Source of the DNA: Magnolia sinica
Taxonomy: Eukaryota > Streptophyta > Magnoliopsida > Magnoliales > Magnoliaceae
Assembly (NCBI RefSeq): GCF_029962835.1
Contig: NC_080582.1
Coordinates: 18,422,032-18,486,031, forward strand
Reading direction: 5' to 3'
DNA: 64,000 nucleotides
The notes under the pieces were generated by a model that was not told the origin of the DNA, did not search any database, and saw nothing but the letters and a program-made list of their open reading frames with translations. Of this stretch, positions 22,361 through 33,695 are shown in pieces. The position numbers and the translations under genes are program-made. Numbering within the stretch: position 1 is the stretch's first letter; each line of letters opens with the position of its first letter.

Positions 22361-22795
22361 AATTTTTTTTCAAGCCGTAATGTCATTTTTCATGAATCAT
22401 TTTTTCCTTTTCTTACTCCAAAAACCTCATCAGAAAACATTGTTTCCTAACCTGAGATATCTGAATATATTACTGATTCACCTCTACTTGCAATTCCTCC
22501 TGTTTCTTCATCATCCGAGATCACTCCTCCACCCTCTCCTTCTTCTCCTTCTTCCTCTATATCTCCTGCTGCACATCCTCTTCATAGAAGTGAATGTGTC
22601 AGACAGCCATCCACCCTCCTTCAAGATTTTCATTGTGGACAAGTTAGTACAACACCATCAACTGCAACTTCAAAACAGGCATCTTTAACTAAGTCAGGTA
22701 CTCGGTATCCTTTAAGTACCTATCTTTCCGATGATTCTTTATCTTCTGCTCATAAACACTTTGCTAATACCATTTCGAGTGTCCTAGAACCCACC

Positions 22796-24296
22796 TCATA
22801 TGCTCAGGCTATCTTAGATCCCAAATGGCAAGAGGCAATGCAACGTGAACTTAATGCTCTCACTACCCAAAAGACATGGTCCTTGGTTCCCTTGCTTGTT
22901 GGTCATCGCCTCATTGGCAGCAAATGGGTCTATCGTATCAAATACAATTCCAATGGCACAATTGAACGCTACAAAGCTCGATTAGTCGCTAAAGGATTTT
23001 CTCAACAAGAAGGCTTGGATTACACCGAAACATTTGCTCCTGTTGTCAAGTTAGCCACTGTTCGTTGTGTTCTTGCTGTTGCTGCTGCTAGACATTGGCC
23101 ATTGTATCAAATGGATGTGACCAATGCCTTCCTACATGGTGATTTAGAGGAAGAGGTGTACATGACTCTACCACTAGGTCTTTGTCGACAGGGGGAGAAA
23201 CTAGTATGTCGATTGCATAAGTCTCTTTATGGGCTTAAACAAGCCCCTCGAAATTGGTTTGTAAAATTCTCGCATGCTATCAAAGAGGCTAGCTTTGTTC
23301 AATCATATTCAGATTATTCTTTGTTCGTGAAGACTAAAGGTTCATCTACAACTATGGTGCTTATCTATGTAGATGACATAGTAATAACTGGAAATGATAC
23401 AACTGCTATATAAAGTCTCAAACAATTAAAGATCTTGGTCTCCTTAAGTATTTTCTTGGGTTGGAAGTTACAAGGTCCAAAGCAGGTATTGTTATTTCTC
23501 TACGAAAATATACTTTAGAGATCATAAAAGATGTTGGATACTTGGGTGCTCAACCATTAAACTTTCCCATGGAAATGAATCTAAAGCTCACAGATTATCA
23601 AGGTGATCTGCTACATGATCCAGCTTGTTACAGGAGATTAGTTGGACAACTAATCTATCTCATAATTACAAGGCCAAACATCACATACTCAGTTAATATT
23701 TCAAGTCAATTTATGTATGCTCCAAGAAAGCCTCACTGGGATGCTGCTTTTCGCATTATCAAATATTTGAAAGGCAGTCCTGGTTTAGGATTGTTGTTCT
23801 CCTCAAGCAATTCCTTTGTCTTAAAGGCTTATTGTGATGCTAATTGGGTAAACTGTCCTATGACAAGAAGATCAACTATAGGTTATTGTGTGTTCTTAGG
23901 GAATTCATTGATTTCATGGAAAGTAAAGAAGCAGAAAATAGTTTCAAGATCATCTTCAGAGCTAAGTACAGGTCTATAGCAGTGACAACCTGTGATCTAA
24001 CTTGGCTCAGATTTTTGCTCAATGATATGCAAGTTTCTACAGGACCAGCAATGTTACTATGTGATAATCAAGCTGCTCTCCACATAGCAGCAAACCCAGT
24101 ATATCATGAGCGCACCAAACACATAGAACTTGATTGTCATATTGTAAGAGAAAAGATACAAGATGGTCAGATTATCACCAAATTTGTTCCATCTCATTTG
24201 CAGCTATTAGATGTTTTTACGAAGGCTCTTGGAGGAAATGTGTTTAAAGAATTAAGAATTAAGTTGAACATGCTGGATATACATGCTCCAACTTGA
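22796..24296 (+). pseudogene. Copia-2 reverse transcriptase and RNase H
   Basis: The RT begins with WQEAMQRELNAL and shows GSKWVYRIKY, YKARLVAKGFSQQEG, the fingers/palm motif QMDVTNAFLHGDLEEEVYM, KSLYGLKQAPRNW and the catalytic YVDDIVITGND at about 23366-23398. A stop at 23411 and a frame change follow. The connection and RNase H include LVGQLIYLIITRPNI, KAYCDANW, STIGYCVFLG, LLCDNQAALHIAANP and HERTKHIELDCH. A frameshift lies near 23960, between SSSELS and KYRSIAV. All main domains are present but not in one frame. Confidence 0.95.
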
Positions 24297-24303
24297 GGGG
24301 GAG
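24295..24303 (+). promoter_or_regulatory. Copia-2 polypurine tract
   Basis: GAGGGGGAG directly precedes the 3' LTR start TGTTAAAATTATG at 24304; this is the plus-strand priming site of LTR elements. Confidence 0.9.
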
Positions 24304-24606
24304 TGTTAAAATTATGTTAACTTAAATTAAGGGATATTATTTCATGTGTATATTTATGAGATTTGTAATCCCTTCAATCAAGGGAATTAGATAGATCTTA
24401 AGGGATATTATTTCATATATATATTTAGGAAATTTGTAATCCCTTCAATCAAGGGAATTAGATAGATCTTTATTTTATTTTTCTGTAATTTAGGATCTAA
24501 TTTAGGATCTTGATTTGTTCTTGTAAGTTTATATATAGCAGTCCATTTTGACTGTTAAAAAAACACAGAGAAAAATATAGATTTTTCTGTAAACTGATTT
24601 TTCTCA
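24304..24606 (+). repeat. Copia-2 3' LTR
   Basis: It aligns along its whole length with the 5' LTR, including the internal 72-base tandem duplication, with a handful of substitutions and small deletions (303 versus 314 bases). The moderate divergence implies an insertion that is not very recent. Confidence 0.95.
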
Positions 24607-24738
24607 TATCTGCTTCATTTTTAAGACTACGCCCGGCCTACAATAAGCTGTCAAAATGGATGGAGGGTGTGGATGTTCAACACATACATTTTGATCAACT
24701 CCACAGTCAGGTTTGCACTTACCTGGTTGGATCCTGGG

Positions 24739-25270
24739 TCCCAGCTAATCTGCCTCCTGTTGGCGACCCGGATCCAGCCAAGTGGGTGTGACACTAACCG
24801 TGGGGCCTACCTTGATGTATATCCATGCCATCCATCCACTTTAATAATTTATTTTAGGGCCTCGTCCAAAAATAAAGTAGATAAAATAACTTAGTTGAAC
24901 AACACTACAGAAAATAGTGGTCATGTGACGTCTGTCATTAAAAACTTCCCGGAGTTGACCGTAATATTTATTTTCCATCCAACCACTTGATAAAGTCATA
25001 CATACATGAGTAGAAGGAAAACACAAATATCAGCATGATTCAAAACTTTTGTTGCCTTCAAATGGTGAGAATTCAATCCAATTGTGTGGTCCACCTAAGA
25101 TTTATATCTGATTCATTTTTGGGACTATGGCCTCAAGGAAAAAAAAACTATGAAAAAGAATGGATGGCGTGGATGTACAATGCATAAATCATGGTTTGCC
25201 CTAAGGTCAGGGACATAGTGATGTGTCTGGATCTAGCCGGGACGCAGCTAATCTGCTTCCCTCTAGACCC
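24739..25270. mobile_element. foldback MITE with AGCTAATCTGC ends
   Basis: The interior arms are complementary (GGGGCCTACCTTGATGTATA...CCATCCATCCACTTTAATAA at the left; AATGGATGGCGTGGATGTACAATGCATAAATCATGG at the right) and carry family signatures such as GTGGTCCACCTAAGATTT. The words GGATCCTGGG..CCAGCTAATCTGC (about 24728) and GGATCTAGCCGGG..GCAGCTAATCTGC (about 25229) flank it in direct orientation. Boundaries are approximate. Confidence 0.55.
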
Positions 25271-25429
25271 GGTTCCCATCACAAAGAGCCCATGTGTGAT
25301 CAAGCTATGGTTGTACATGGAGAATATGGGGGAGTCTAAATTCTCCATAGGGTTTCAATCACAGATCGCTTATGTGTCAAGCTATGGTTGGATAGTAAGA
25401 CCTTAGATTCCAAGAAGAAAAATAAAAAT

Positions 25430-27324
25430 AAAAAATGAATCAAAGGCAGTGACAACCTCTTTGGTCAAGCACGTGGGGGACGGAAGATGCAAAAAGAGAA
25501 ACTATGAGATCTGACTGAGGACTTATTTTTCAGTGGTAATTGCTTTTCTCAATATACATGTGTTTCTTTTTTTCTTTTTTCTTTCTTTTTTTTTTTTTAA
25601 TGTAGAACATGTCACAGATACATACGTAGCATGGTTGGACCAAAAGAAGGTGGACCATAAATTAATCGTAACTTTTGATCCAGGTATCATTACGGGACGT
25701 ACAACCTATCAATCATTACTGAAACGGGTCATCCGAGGTGAACCGACCCATAAAGTAAGTCGCATATTTCCGTTTCATCATAAAACACACGCTTTCAGGT
25801 ATAAACAAAATTTTAAGGAAATTTACTATTTTTACTAATTCTGAATTTTTTTAATATATATTTTTTTAATTTTTAGAGTTTTAGATTTTTCTTCTTTTTT
25901 AGAAATAACTTGTAATCATGCTAGGACTCTTCTAGCAAAAGTTTATTTAGAATTTTTATTTTTAGAAATTAGGCTTTAGAAGAGTTTTATTATAATTAAA
26001 ATTTTTATTAGACTTAGAATGTTGCTATTTTTGGTAATTAGAAATTTTAATTTTTTTCTATATTAATGGTGTGATAGGGACATACATGTTAGACAATCAA
26101 CCAATTTATTATGAATTTCTAGAAATTATTCTCTTTTTCCTCGATGGTTTGAGGCATATCGATGAGGAGTCCAGGGAAGTTCAGTAGATTTGGAATAATT
26201 ATCTCCCCGAGGAAGACGGTGCTCAACCTCAACACGTTGCGTCATTTGTGTATCCACTCATGTATGCCATGTCTATGGTGGTCAGTGCTAGTTAATTTAT
26301 ATTCTATTTCTCATAAATTTTACAACACTGGTATAATTATCTGCACCCACCTTGTGAGAGGATTGTTCTCCTGCAAGTCCCTGATACTAGAATAAGCTTG
26401 TTTGATAAGGGTTATGCAGGTAGTCTGTTGTCTTGTCTATGGGGCCTTCAGCCTGCACAGCAGGGTCTCTTTATGTTGAAAGTTGGATGCCACAAAAACC
26501 TGGCTGATCCAACCATTGAGTGAGCCATAGGTGAGTTTGGGGTTTTAGGTTTTGAGAGGTGGTTCATTTATTTATATTTTAATTTTTTGGTGTGGCTCAC
26601 ATATAGGCCTGATTTTTTGTGCATCTGATAATTCTGGTGGGGCCCACTTAATGCATACATTGGATGGGATATATATACACCACTGTGGGCCCCCAATAGG
26701 CAATAGTATATAAGCAAGTGAATAACTAATTGTACATGGGAGAAAAACTTGTAGAACTAGTTTATTTTACGAGGACTTATAGAGGCATTTGCATCAACAA
26801 ATGTGTAGACCATTGTACAATTGTTTGTACATGGTCATCCAAAGATTTTATGTATATGTGTCAATGATGCTCAGATGGACTGCACAAACTCTAACAAGAC
26901 CATCCGATCAAATGTAGTTTTCAACCCTTTTACCATTCAAAGTGGAGTAAACAAGTTCAATGGTCTCATGGATCCATCATCATTCCATGTATTCTAGGGA
27001 GGGATGGCTATAGCAAGAGCTATACAATATGTTCTCAGGATTCTCAAATTTGAGCAAAGTGGTCTTAAAACCATTAAATTTAGTTGACAAGGAAGCATTC
27101 CAGTGATTTATGAAGGAGATTGGGCATGATGATGACATGGAGTAGCAAGAATCGGAATATGGTAGAGCCATCTCTCTACAGTATGCATGAAAGAGTGATT
27201 TACCACGGGTGCCCGTCCATATGCAGGCCAAAGCATGGATAGTTCATGTCTCAAAAGTCACACCAGTTAGACAATCCTATACATTTGATCAATGGCCATC
27301 ATACACTCATTTGATTAGTGGCCA
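25430..27324. other. no recognised gene
   Basis: Contents: a T-rich run at 25565-25600; an open, protein-like stretch at about 25612-25760 following TTTTTAATGTAG (TDTYVAWLDQKKVDHKLIV) that I cannot assign; an AT-rich zone at 25840-26130; a MITE-like piece with GGGGCCCACTTAATGCATACA at 26638-26700. No RNA gene, no complete element. Confidence 0.45.
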
Positions 27325-27329
27325 TTAAA

Positions 27330-27922
27330 TGTTGTTGATGTCTTAAATATGTAAGTAACAAGGTTTGTCGATGCCATCTAGCAGCTTTTGATGCCATTGG
27401 CAGATGTTCGATGCCATAGGAAAAATCCTGCAAATTCATGTTTTGTTGTTGGAACGTTTTGGTGTTTTACTCCATGTCATAGAAGGTGTTCGATGCCATC
27501 AACATAATGTCGATGCCATCAACATAATGTCGATGCCATCGAAGTCCCGTTGAAAGTAACATTGAGCGCATGCGCAGAATTGCGTAAGTGCGGGATTTGT
27601 TTCCTATTCCGATTGTGATACTTTGTTATGCTATATACAGTGGATGTAATCGGAATTTGGGTAGAGAAATAGGTGTTTTAGGCTCTCTAATTTGTTCCTA
27701 AGGATTTGAATGGCATAGCTTGGGCTTGTGGAGTAGATCCAGGCTTGTTCGAATCAGTAATCTCTATTTCTAGTAATTTTTGTTTTCATATAGTATATTA
27801 CTTGTCGCTTTGTGTCAAGGTTTTTTTCACGTAAAATTTAAATTGTTTGTGTTTGGACTTTCTTGTGAGATTGGTAGTACTTTGCTTGACTCAACTCTAT
27901 GTACTCCTTTGGTTCCCCAACA
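27330..27922 (+). mobile_element. solo Copia LTR with TSD TTAAA
   Basis: The segment starts TGTTGTTGATGTCTTAAAT and ends GGTTCCCCAACA. TTAAA lies immediately on both sides (27325-27329 and 27923-27927). No primer-binding site or internal region follows, so this is a solo LTR left by recombination between two LTRs. Its layout matches the Copia-1 LTR: a start with ATGTCTTAAAT, a repeat zone, then GTCGCTTTGTG, a T-run, TTTCACGTAAAA and CTTGTGAGATTG. In the repeat zone GATGCCAT occurs six times (27370-27541). Confidence 0.9.
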
Positions 27923-27927
27923 TTAAA

Positions 27928-29250
27928 TACATGGTTGAAAACAAATATGTTGTACGGTCAAATATGCGGGGATGAACATTTAAAAAAAAAAAAAAAGAAG
28001 AAGAGTAAAGGTAGGTATGTCTCATGGGTTTTATTTTTAAAATGTGAGCCCACGGGTGGCATTGCCAGGAGGGCAAACCCTACAAATACATCACTCTACC
28101 ACGTGGCTTCACCATATTCCGATACTTCAAGCTCTATTGTAGCATTTCCCTCTTCAACCTGTGTTCCATGGATGGAAATTTTAAATCCATACATGCATGC
28201 CACGCAATTGAGTGCATGCTTGCTAATTTTTAAGCCATTATCTAGAGATCTTAGGTTCACAATACTAGTAAACAATCTCACTGTACTAATATGCAGAATA
28301 AATCATATCAACGATTCAATCGGATGTTGGCGCTCATTGGACAAAGAAACATAATGATTGTATGTGTTTACATCTCTTGTATCATAAAAATGTTCAAATA
28401 GTACCATACATTTGCATTGGAATGTGCATGCGATCTACCACATCCATCTATTGAGGTGGGACACCGGGCTGTGACTTGCGTTAGCTAGTAGAGTGCCACC
28501 GGGGGTGTGAACGTACGTGCATGTGATCCACTCGGTCAATCAGATATAGCACCTCATTTTTCAACATGGATTTCAAAATTCAGGGGAGTCCATAACTCAA
28601 CTGAGACCGCATCCTAGTGATTAGTGTAAACTCTTGCTTGAAATCTTTAAATTCATGCTGTGTGGCCCAAATAATTTTTGAAATTGCATTATTTTTGGGG
28701 GAGTGGATTGGATGAGGCACCAAACATGATAAGGTCATAACGTGGTAAGATTTAATTGGGCAGATGTTGATATTAGAGATGAGGCCATGCAAAGCTCGTT
28801 TGAATGTGGTTAGGTCAAGTGCCTACTCAGCCAATGTCACATATGGGGCTTGCCCAGATATTGCGATGTCTAGGGCCTCACCGAATCTGCTTCCTATTTG
28901 TGGGGCATACCTTCGTCCTGATGGAGTGCCTCTAATGGATCGAGTGGGAAATGCACACCACGATGCATCCCACACATAATAGGAAAGGTTAAAGATGGGT
29001 GTCCCCTTCCTAACCTTTTGCTGGAACGTGTCCTACATGACTTTAAGATGAGCCTGATTTTTCATATTAGGGCCAAAACAATGGGTGGCACACCTGACCG
29101 ACGGGTTGGATCTCATCAACATATAGTCATTCCCCCCATGCTAGCACAAGTCACAGTTCTTAGGTGCCTTGGGAGTCACACTAACAATTCTGATGCAATA
29201 ATAAGGAAAGTTGGATTACCCAGGAAAAAGAAATGGAAAATGAAGGAATA
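27928..29250. other. no recognised gene
   Basis: A poly(A) tract with GAAGAAGAG lies at 27980-28006. The minus strand at 28096-28281 is open (NGLKISKHALNCVACMYGFK) and may be a transposon-derived remnant, but no family is recognised. The rest shows no motifs. Confidence 0.4.
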
Positions 29251-29254
29251 TTTA

Positions 29255-29584
29255 GAGCCACAAAATCATGTTATCTTCTATTATTACTAGCCTCTCAATC
29301 AAGGAAAACATAGAGCCACAAGATCGTGTCATCGTCTATTATTACTAGCCTCCCAGTGAAGGAAAACATGGAGCCACAACATCATGTTATCTTCTATTAT
29401 TACTAGCCTCCTAATGAAGGAAAACATAGAGCCACAAGATCATGATATCTTCTATTATTAGTAGCCTCCCAATAAAGGAAAACATAAGCCACAAGATCAT
29501 GCTATCTTCTATTATTACTAGCCTCCCAATGAAGGAAAACATAGAGTTACAAAATCATGTTATCTTCTATTATTACTAGCCTCA
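29255..29584. repeat. minisatellite, 58-bp unit, about six copies
   Basis: The unit starts GAGCCACAAGATCATGTTAT and ends GAAGGAAAACATA; it contains CTTCTATTATTACTAGCCTC. Copies begin at 29255, 29313, 29371, 29429, 29487 and about 29543; one copy lost two bases at its start. Copies differ by a few substitutions. The repeat is not coding. Confidence 0.95.
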
Positions 29585-30019
29585 TGCAACTCATTGATGG
29601 TTAAGAAGTGGACCTTTGACTATAAATATAGAAGATCTACTCTATAATTCTCTCATTGTTATTTTAGCTTTGAAAAACTAGCCAACTGAATAATGGAACT
29701 CCCACCCTATGAGCCCAAGGACCTGTGTTGATGCCTGGAAATGAAAGGAAAGGAAGCACCATTTCTAATAAAACACATTTCTATTATTGGTGTAGACTTT
29801 TTTGTGAGAATTGGTGGGAAGCACCATTTCTCATATCCTCTTTTGTTGAAAAATCAGTAAAATATCCCACCTCTCTTCCGTAGAAATACATTTTCCCACA
29901 GAAAATAGTTGAACAAAAATGAATTTTTTAGTTGTTAAATACATAAGCGCTGTCACTCATCTCTAATCGCCTCATCTGTGTCACATACACAAATGCTCCA
30001 CCGTCCATCTTCTATTTTT
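29585..30019. other. no recognised gene
   Basis: AT-rich sequence with a two-copy word AAGCACCATTTCT (29754 and 29819). Nothing else is supported. Confidence 0.4.
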
Positions 30020-30290
30020 CAAACATGTGTCAATACGCCACATGTGCCAATATCCATCTTCACTTGAACCCCACATGTACAAAGTACCTTGCATGTGTGC
30101 ATGTGCCAACTTTTTACTGGTCATCTTCTATTGTGTGGTACATGTGCATCTTTCACTTGTGCCCCCACATGCAGTTATACTACATGTGACATTTTTTATA
30201 TCTCTAATTACTCTGTACATGTGTTACATGTCACAACATATATACCACATGTGCCCATGCACTTACGTGCACATGTGCCACCATTCCCTT
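30020..30290. repeat. cluster of CACATGTG/ACATGTG words
   Basis: About fourteen ACATG or CATGTG hexamers, several forming full CACATGTG palindromes (for example 30040, 30252 and 30271), are packed in 270 bases with spacing of about 15-30 bases. The tract is otherwise pyrimidine-rich. It may be a decayed short-period repeat; the palindromes are E-box-like, but no gene lies nearby to regulate. Confidence 0.7.
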
Positions 30291-30567
30291 CAACTACCAA
30301 CTATCACCATTATACCTTCAACTACCAACTTCAATTATTTTGATTGGTTGACTTAAATGCAAGCTCTTGAAATTTTCCGTGAAAATGCTCAACTATTCAA
30401 CGAGTGATGACGACCTATATAAAGGTAGAACGAAGTATGAGGTGGTAAGGGCCCCACAGTAACCTCATGGTAAGGGCCCCAGCGCCGTGGGTGAGGACCG
30501 GGTCTCACCTATTACGCTCTCTGACGCGACTTTGCTGCGCCCGAAACCAGCAACGTGGGTGGTATGC

Positions 30568-31380
30568 GGTTTAGCTATTGACGCTGTCGGTGTTGTGGGC
30601 CCTACCATGATGTACCTGTTTTATCCAGTCCGTCTACTCATTTTTTCAGATCATTGTATGGATTGATCCCAAAAATGAGGGAGATCTAAATCTCAGGTGG
30701 ACTACACCATAGGAAACTGAGGTGATTGAATGTCTACCATTAAAAACCTCGAAACCACATATTGTTTATTTGACATCCAAGGAATATATATATATTAAAC
30801 GCTCACCTGCGAACCAGTTCGTACGTACTACGTACGAACTTTTTTGAGAACCCATCATACGTGATGTGGATCCGAAATCTGAACCGTTCATGTGAAGCAG
30901 CACCTCCTGAAACCCCCAGGGCCCAAGTTTTACTTTGATCTAAAACTTTGATGGGCCATGAAAAATAAAAACAGTTTCCTCCCTTGATTTGCATTTATCT
31001 TTGTTATGGCCCACCAGAATATTAGATCGGGGTGAAAATTTGTCTCATAAGGCTTTATGGGATTCCGCATCACATGGACCGTTCAGATTAGACACCCATG
31101 GCACGTGTGCAAAGGTGCGCACGTGCATAGGTGCGCAGGGGAGCATGACTCTATATATATATATATATAAACCAAAGCCCTAAGAAGCTTTTAATGGTGA
31201 ACCTTAAATCAACATTGTTTCATGTGATGTGGTTTTCTTGCCTTTTAGATCTATTTCATTTTTTGACTCGGACCATAAGATCATTGGAAAACATAAATGG
31301 AAGGCATGGATGAAACAAATAGATCATGATAGGGCCGCATAGCACCAACCATTAGCCATTTGCTAGTGGGAGGGTCATTA
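30568..31380. mobile_element. foldback MITE split by another MITE
   Basis: The left arm (GCGGTTTAGCTATTGACGC, then TTGTGGGCCCTACCATGATG) and the right arm (ATCATGATAGGGCCGCATAGCACCAACCATTAGCC) pair imperfectly. The family core GTGGACTACACCATAGGAAAC lies in the left half and TGTTTCATGTGATGTGGTTTTC in the right. The element is interrupted at 30801-31144 by a different inverted-repeat element inside a TA-rich spacer. Confidence 0.6.
30801..31144. mobile_element. nested inverted-repeat element, GCTCACCTGCG ends
   Basis: The left end GCTCACCTGCGAACC and the right end (minus strand) GCTCCCCTGCGCACC match, and complementarity continues over GTGATG.GGATCC and CTGAACCGTTCATGTGA/GGACCGTTCAGATTAGA. A short inner palindrome GTTCGTACGTACTACGTACGAAC lies at 30817-30839. 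It sits between TA repeats that belong to the host MITE. Confidence 0.65.
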
Positions 31381-31404
31381 GCTGGTGCTAGTCGGTATTC
31401 CTCC

Positions 31405-32325
31405 GTAGTGTTTTGACGCCACTAAGTTCTGGGAGTCCTACCATAATGTATGTGATGAAATCGGATTGCGAACTGAGTGACTCAGTAGGCTATTATCGTA
31501 CTGAGTAAACTCAGGTGGGCCCACCTTGAATGTACGTGGTCTATCCAAACTGTCCATCTGTTTTTCCATCTAATTTAAGGGGTTGATCTCAAAATCCAAG
31601 CATATCCAAAGATCAAGTGGATCATACCACTGGAAACGGAGGGATAATGATTTCCACCATTGAAACCTTTCTAAGCCCTACATCACATTTGTCATCCAAC
31701 CTGTTCATAAGATCATACATACATGAATGAAGGGAAAACAAAAATATAAGCTTGATCCAAAACTTTTGTGCCCCCAAGAATTTTTCAAGGCATATGTTCA
31801 ATTCAATTGTTTCATACGGTCTTTTACATTTTAACATTTGATATGCTTAGATGCTGGGCTCAGGCCCTAAAATTATCCGGTAAAATGGATGGAGGGAGCA
31901 GATAAAACACGTAAATCATGGTGGACCTTGCAAAGCTTATTCAGTACGCTAACTCATTTTTTAGGTATGAACCCAGCAATGAAGCAGATCCAAAGCTTAA
32001 GTGACCACCGGTCGAAAGCAGTGGAAGAGTAATTCGTACCGTTGAAAGCTTCTGATGGCCCACCGTCATGTTTATTTGCCATTCAATCTGTTCCTAACGT
32101 CACATAGACCTGGATGAAGGGAAAAAGACAAGTATCACATTGATCCAAAACTTTTTTGTGACTCCCTACTGCTCTCTACGGTGTGGTCCAATTGAGATTC
32201 AGATCTGTTTAAGTTTCAGGTTCAAGCCCTAAAACGATTTCTCAAAATGGACGGACGGTTTGGATATAATATATACATTATGGTGGGACCCACAGAACCT
32301 AGTGACGTCAACACACTACCATGCA
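31405..32325. mobile_element. foldback MITE containing a second foldback MITE
   Basis: Outer arms: GTAGTGTTTTGACGCCACTAAGTTCTGGGAGTCC at the left pairs with GGACCCACAGAACCTAGTGACGTCAACACACTAC at the right. An inner foldback at about 31470-31970 has arms TACTGAGTAAACTCAGGTGGGCCCACC and GGTGGACCTTGCAAAGCTTATTCAGTA. Both have the same core signatures, so one family member inserted into another. Inner boundaries are approximate. Confidence 0.7.
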
Positions 32326-32549
32326 ATCCGCTTCCGTCTACAGGAGTTACGGATCCTCCGTTTGCGTCAAGCAGTAAAATTGTGGTTGTTGCAGACTAAT
32401 GGACCCTGTGATTGTGTAATGCATTGAATAATGCATCTCTGACTGAGATGGACCAATCACCATACAACAAGGGAGGAAAAAAGCAGGAAAGTCGTGGTTT
32501 TGGCAAACAGAGGATCCGAACTCGAGTTACAAATATTGTAGGTGAGTAC

Positions 32550-33356
32550 TGTTGATGCAATTTCCGGCTCACCCCTTTTCCTATGCAGACGCCTGCACAG
32601 AGAGGACAAAAGAGACCCTGTGTTGATACAGGGGACCCTCCAATGCTAAAGCCTAGGTATAGGAATAAGGGCTTAGGGGTGAGAATGTGTGTACCTTTCA
32701 CCTTGAGGCGCCTCCCATTTATAGGGGAGATGTGATCCCATCGTTTCAGGATCCTTTCCTAGTTCATAGGGGATTGGCTGTTATCTGTAACGATCCTAAG
32801 ATCTTAGATCTCCTAGATTTTTGGGATCGGGAATCATCTTCTGAAGATCTCAGAAGGCTAATCTTTTATGCCAAGCCGAAAGCTTGAGGCTCAGTCCTGG
32901 GTTACACGTGGCACTTGGTCCTACGTCGATTGTTCTTGCAGCCCCAGCTTATCTAAGTGGCTTGTGCCAGTCAGTATATGCATCAACTGCTTCAGGCTCA
33001 ACCAATAATGGTCGAGCCTCACTTGGCTAGGGTGCAGCTGTTCTTGAATTAGCTTAGTTGCCAATCAAAGATTGCCCTGTGGCCAACCTAAACGTTTGGT
33101 CAAACTAGGGTCGAGTTCTGATGTGACTAGCTCGGATTTGATCCATAGCTGACCCATGATCTGGGTCGGCATAATGCAGCCACTGTGGGGCTGTGAGTGT
33201 CCTCGAGGCCGTATCAGTCTTCTCAGAGGCCGCGCCTCTCAGGTCGCTGGACATGTGGGCCTCAATCAGGCTCGGTGCCTTAAGAATCGGGCCATGTCAA
33301 TAGAATTGGTCCATTCCATAAGCCAACTTATCGACTTGTCACATTTTCCCCCAACA
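32550..33356 (-). mobile_element. LTR of the Tat-like Gypsy element (its 3' LTR)
   Basis: The segment runs from TGTTGATGCAATTTCC to ATTTTCCCCCAACA, so it has TG...CA ends on either strand. On the minus strand it starts TGTTGGGGGAAAATG and is preceded by the moderately purine-rich AAGGAGTAGGGTGCTCAC. That places it as the 3' LTR of the minus-strand element whose pol lies at 48530-50948. The partner LTR is not visible; it would lie beyond the CACTA insertion at 50949. The target duplication cannot be confirmed. Confidence 0.6.
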
Positions 33357-33695
33357 GTGAGCACCCTACTCCTTGTAGCGGTCGAGGAGTAGATCGGAAT
33401 TGGGTCGGATTGTGTTTGGACTGAGTTTATGATAAAGCATTTATTGCCGCTACAGTGGCCAGCACGTATATCGGAGCACGTAGCCTCACTTCGACACATG
33501 TCGGTTCAGCGCCCGAGGTCACGTGGGCTATTAGGCCGTTGTTTTTAGTAGTCGAGCGAATGAGAGGAGGACGCATGGCAAGGCATTTGATGGCGGAGGC
33601 TGCGGGCACGTGGTGTGGTGCCATGTGTTTGTCAGGGGCATCCGAAGAGGCACCAGTATGACCCCCTCTTTAATGCTAGTGTCATGTGGCGCGGC

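Larger units (their letters stand above)
19701..24606 (+). mobile_element. Copia-2: LTR retrotransposon with both LTRs and 5-bp TSD
   Basis: The element has a 5' LTR (19701-20014), a PBS, gag, protease, integrase, RT, RNase H, a polypurine tract and a 3' LTR (24304-24606). The flanking word TATCT is present on both sides (19696-19700 and 24607-24611), so insertion ends are exact. The order PR-INT-RT-RNH defines it as Ty1/Copia. The coding region has several stops and shifts (for example TAG at 20282, TAG at 20714, a stop after 21613 and a stop at 23411), so it can no longer make its proteins. It lies directly behind a decayed receptor-kinase exon. Confidence 0.95.

Noticed and set aside
28096-28281. 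Minus-strand frame of 61 residues as a small gene
   Set aside because: It looks somewhat protein-like, but no family, start context or splice partner could be established; kept only in the region note.
29255-29584. CRISPR-like direct repeats
   Set aside because: The repeats are contiguous 58-base units without unique spacers in a plant nuclear context; it is a minisatellite.
32550-33356. Solo LTR rather than the Tat element's 3' LTR
   Set aside because: The word GTGAG occurs at both sides (32543 and 33357), but using it as TSD would force a non-TG start. The antisense gene and pol to the right fit a full element better, although this is not proven.
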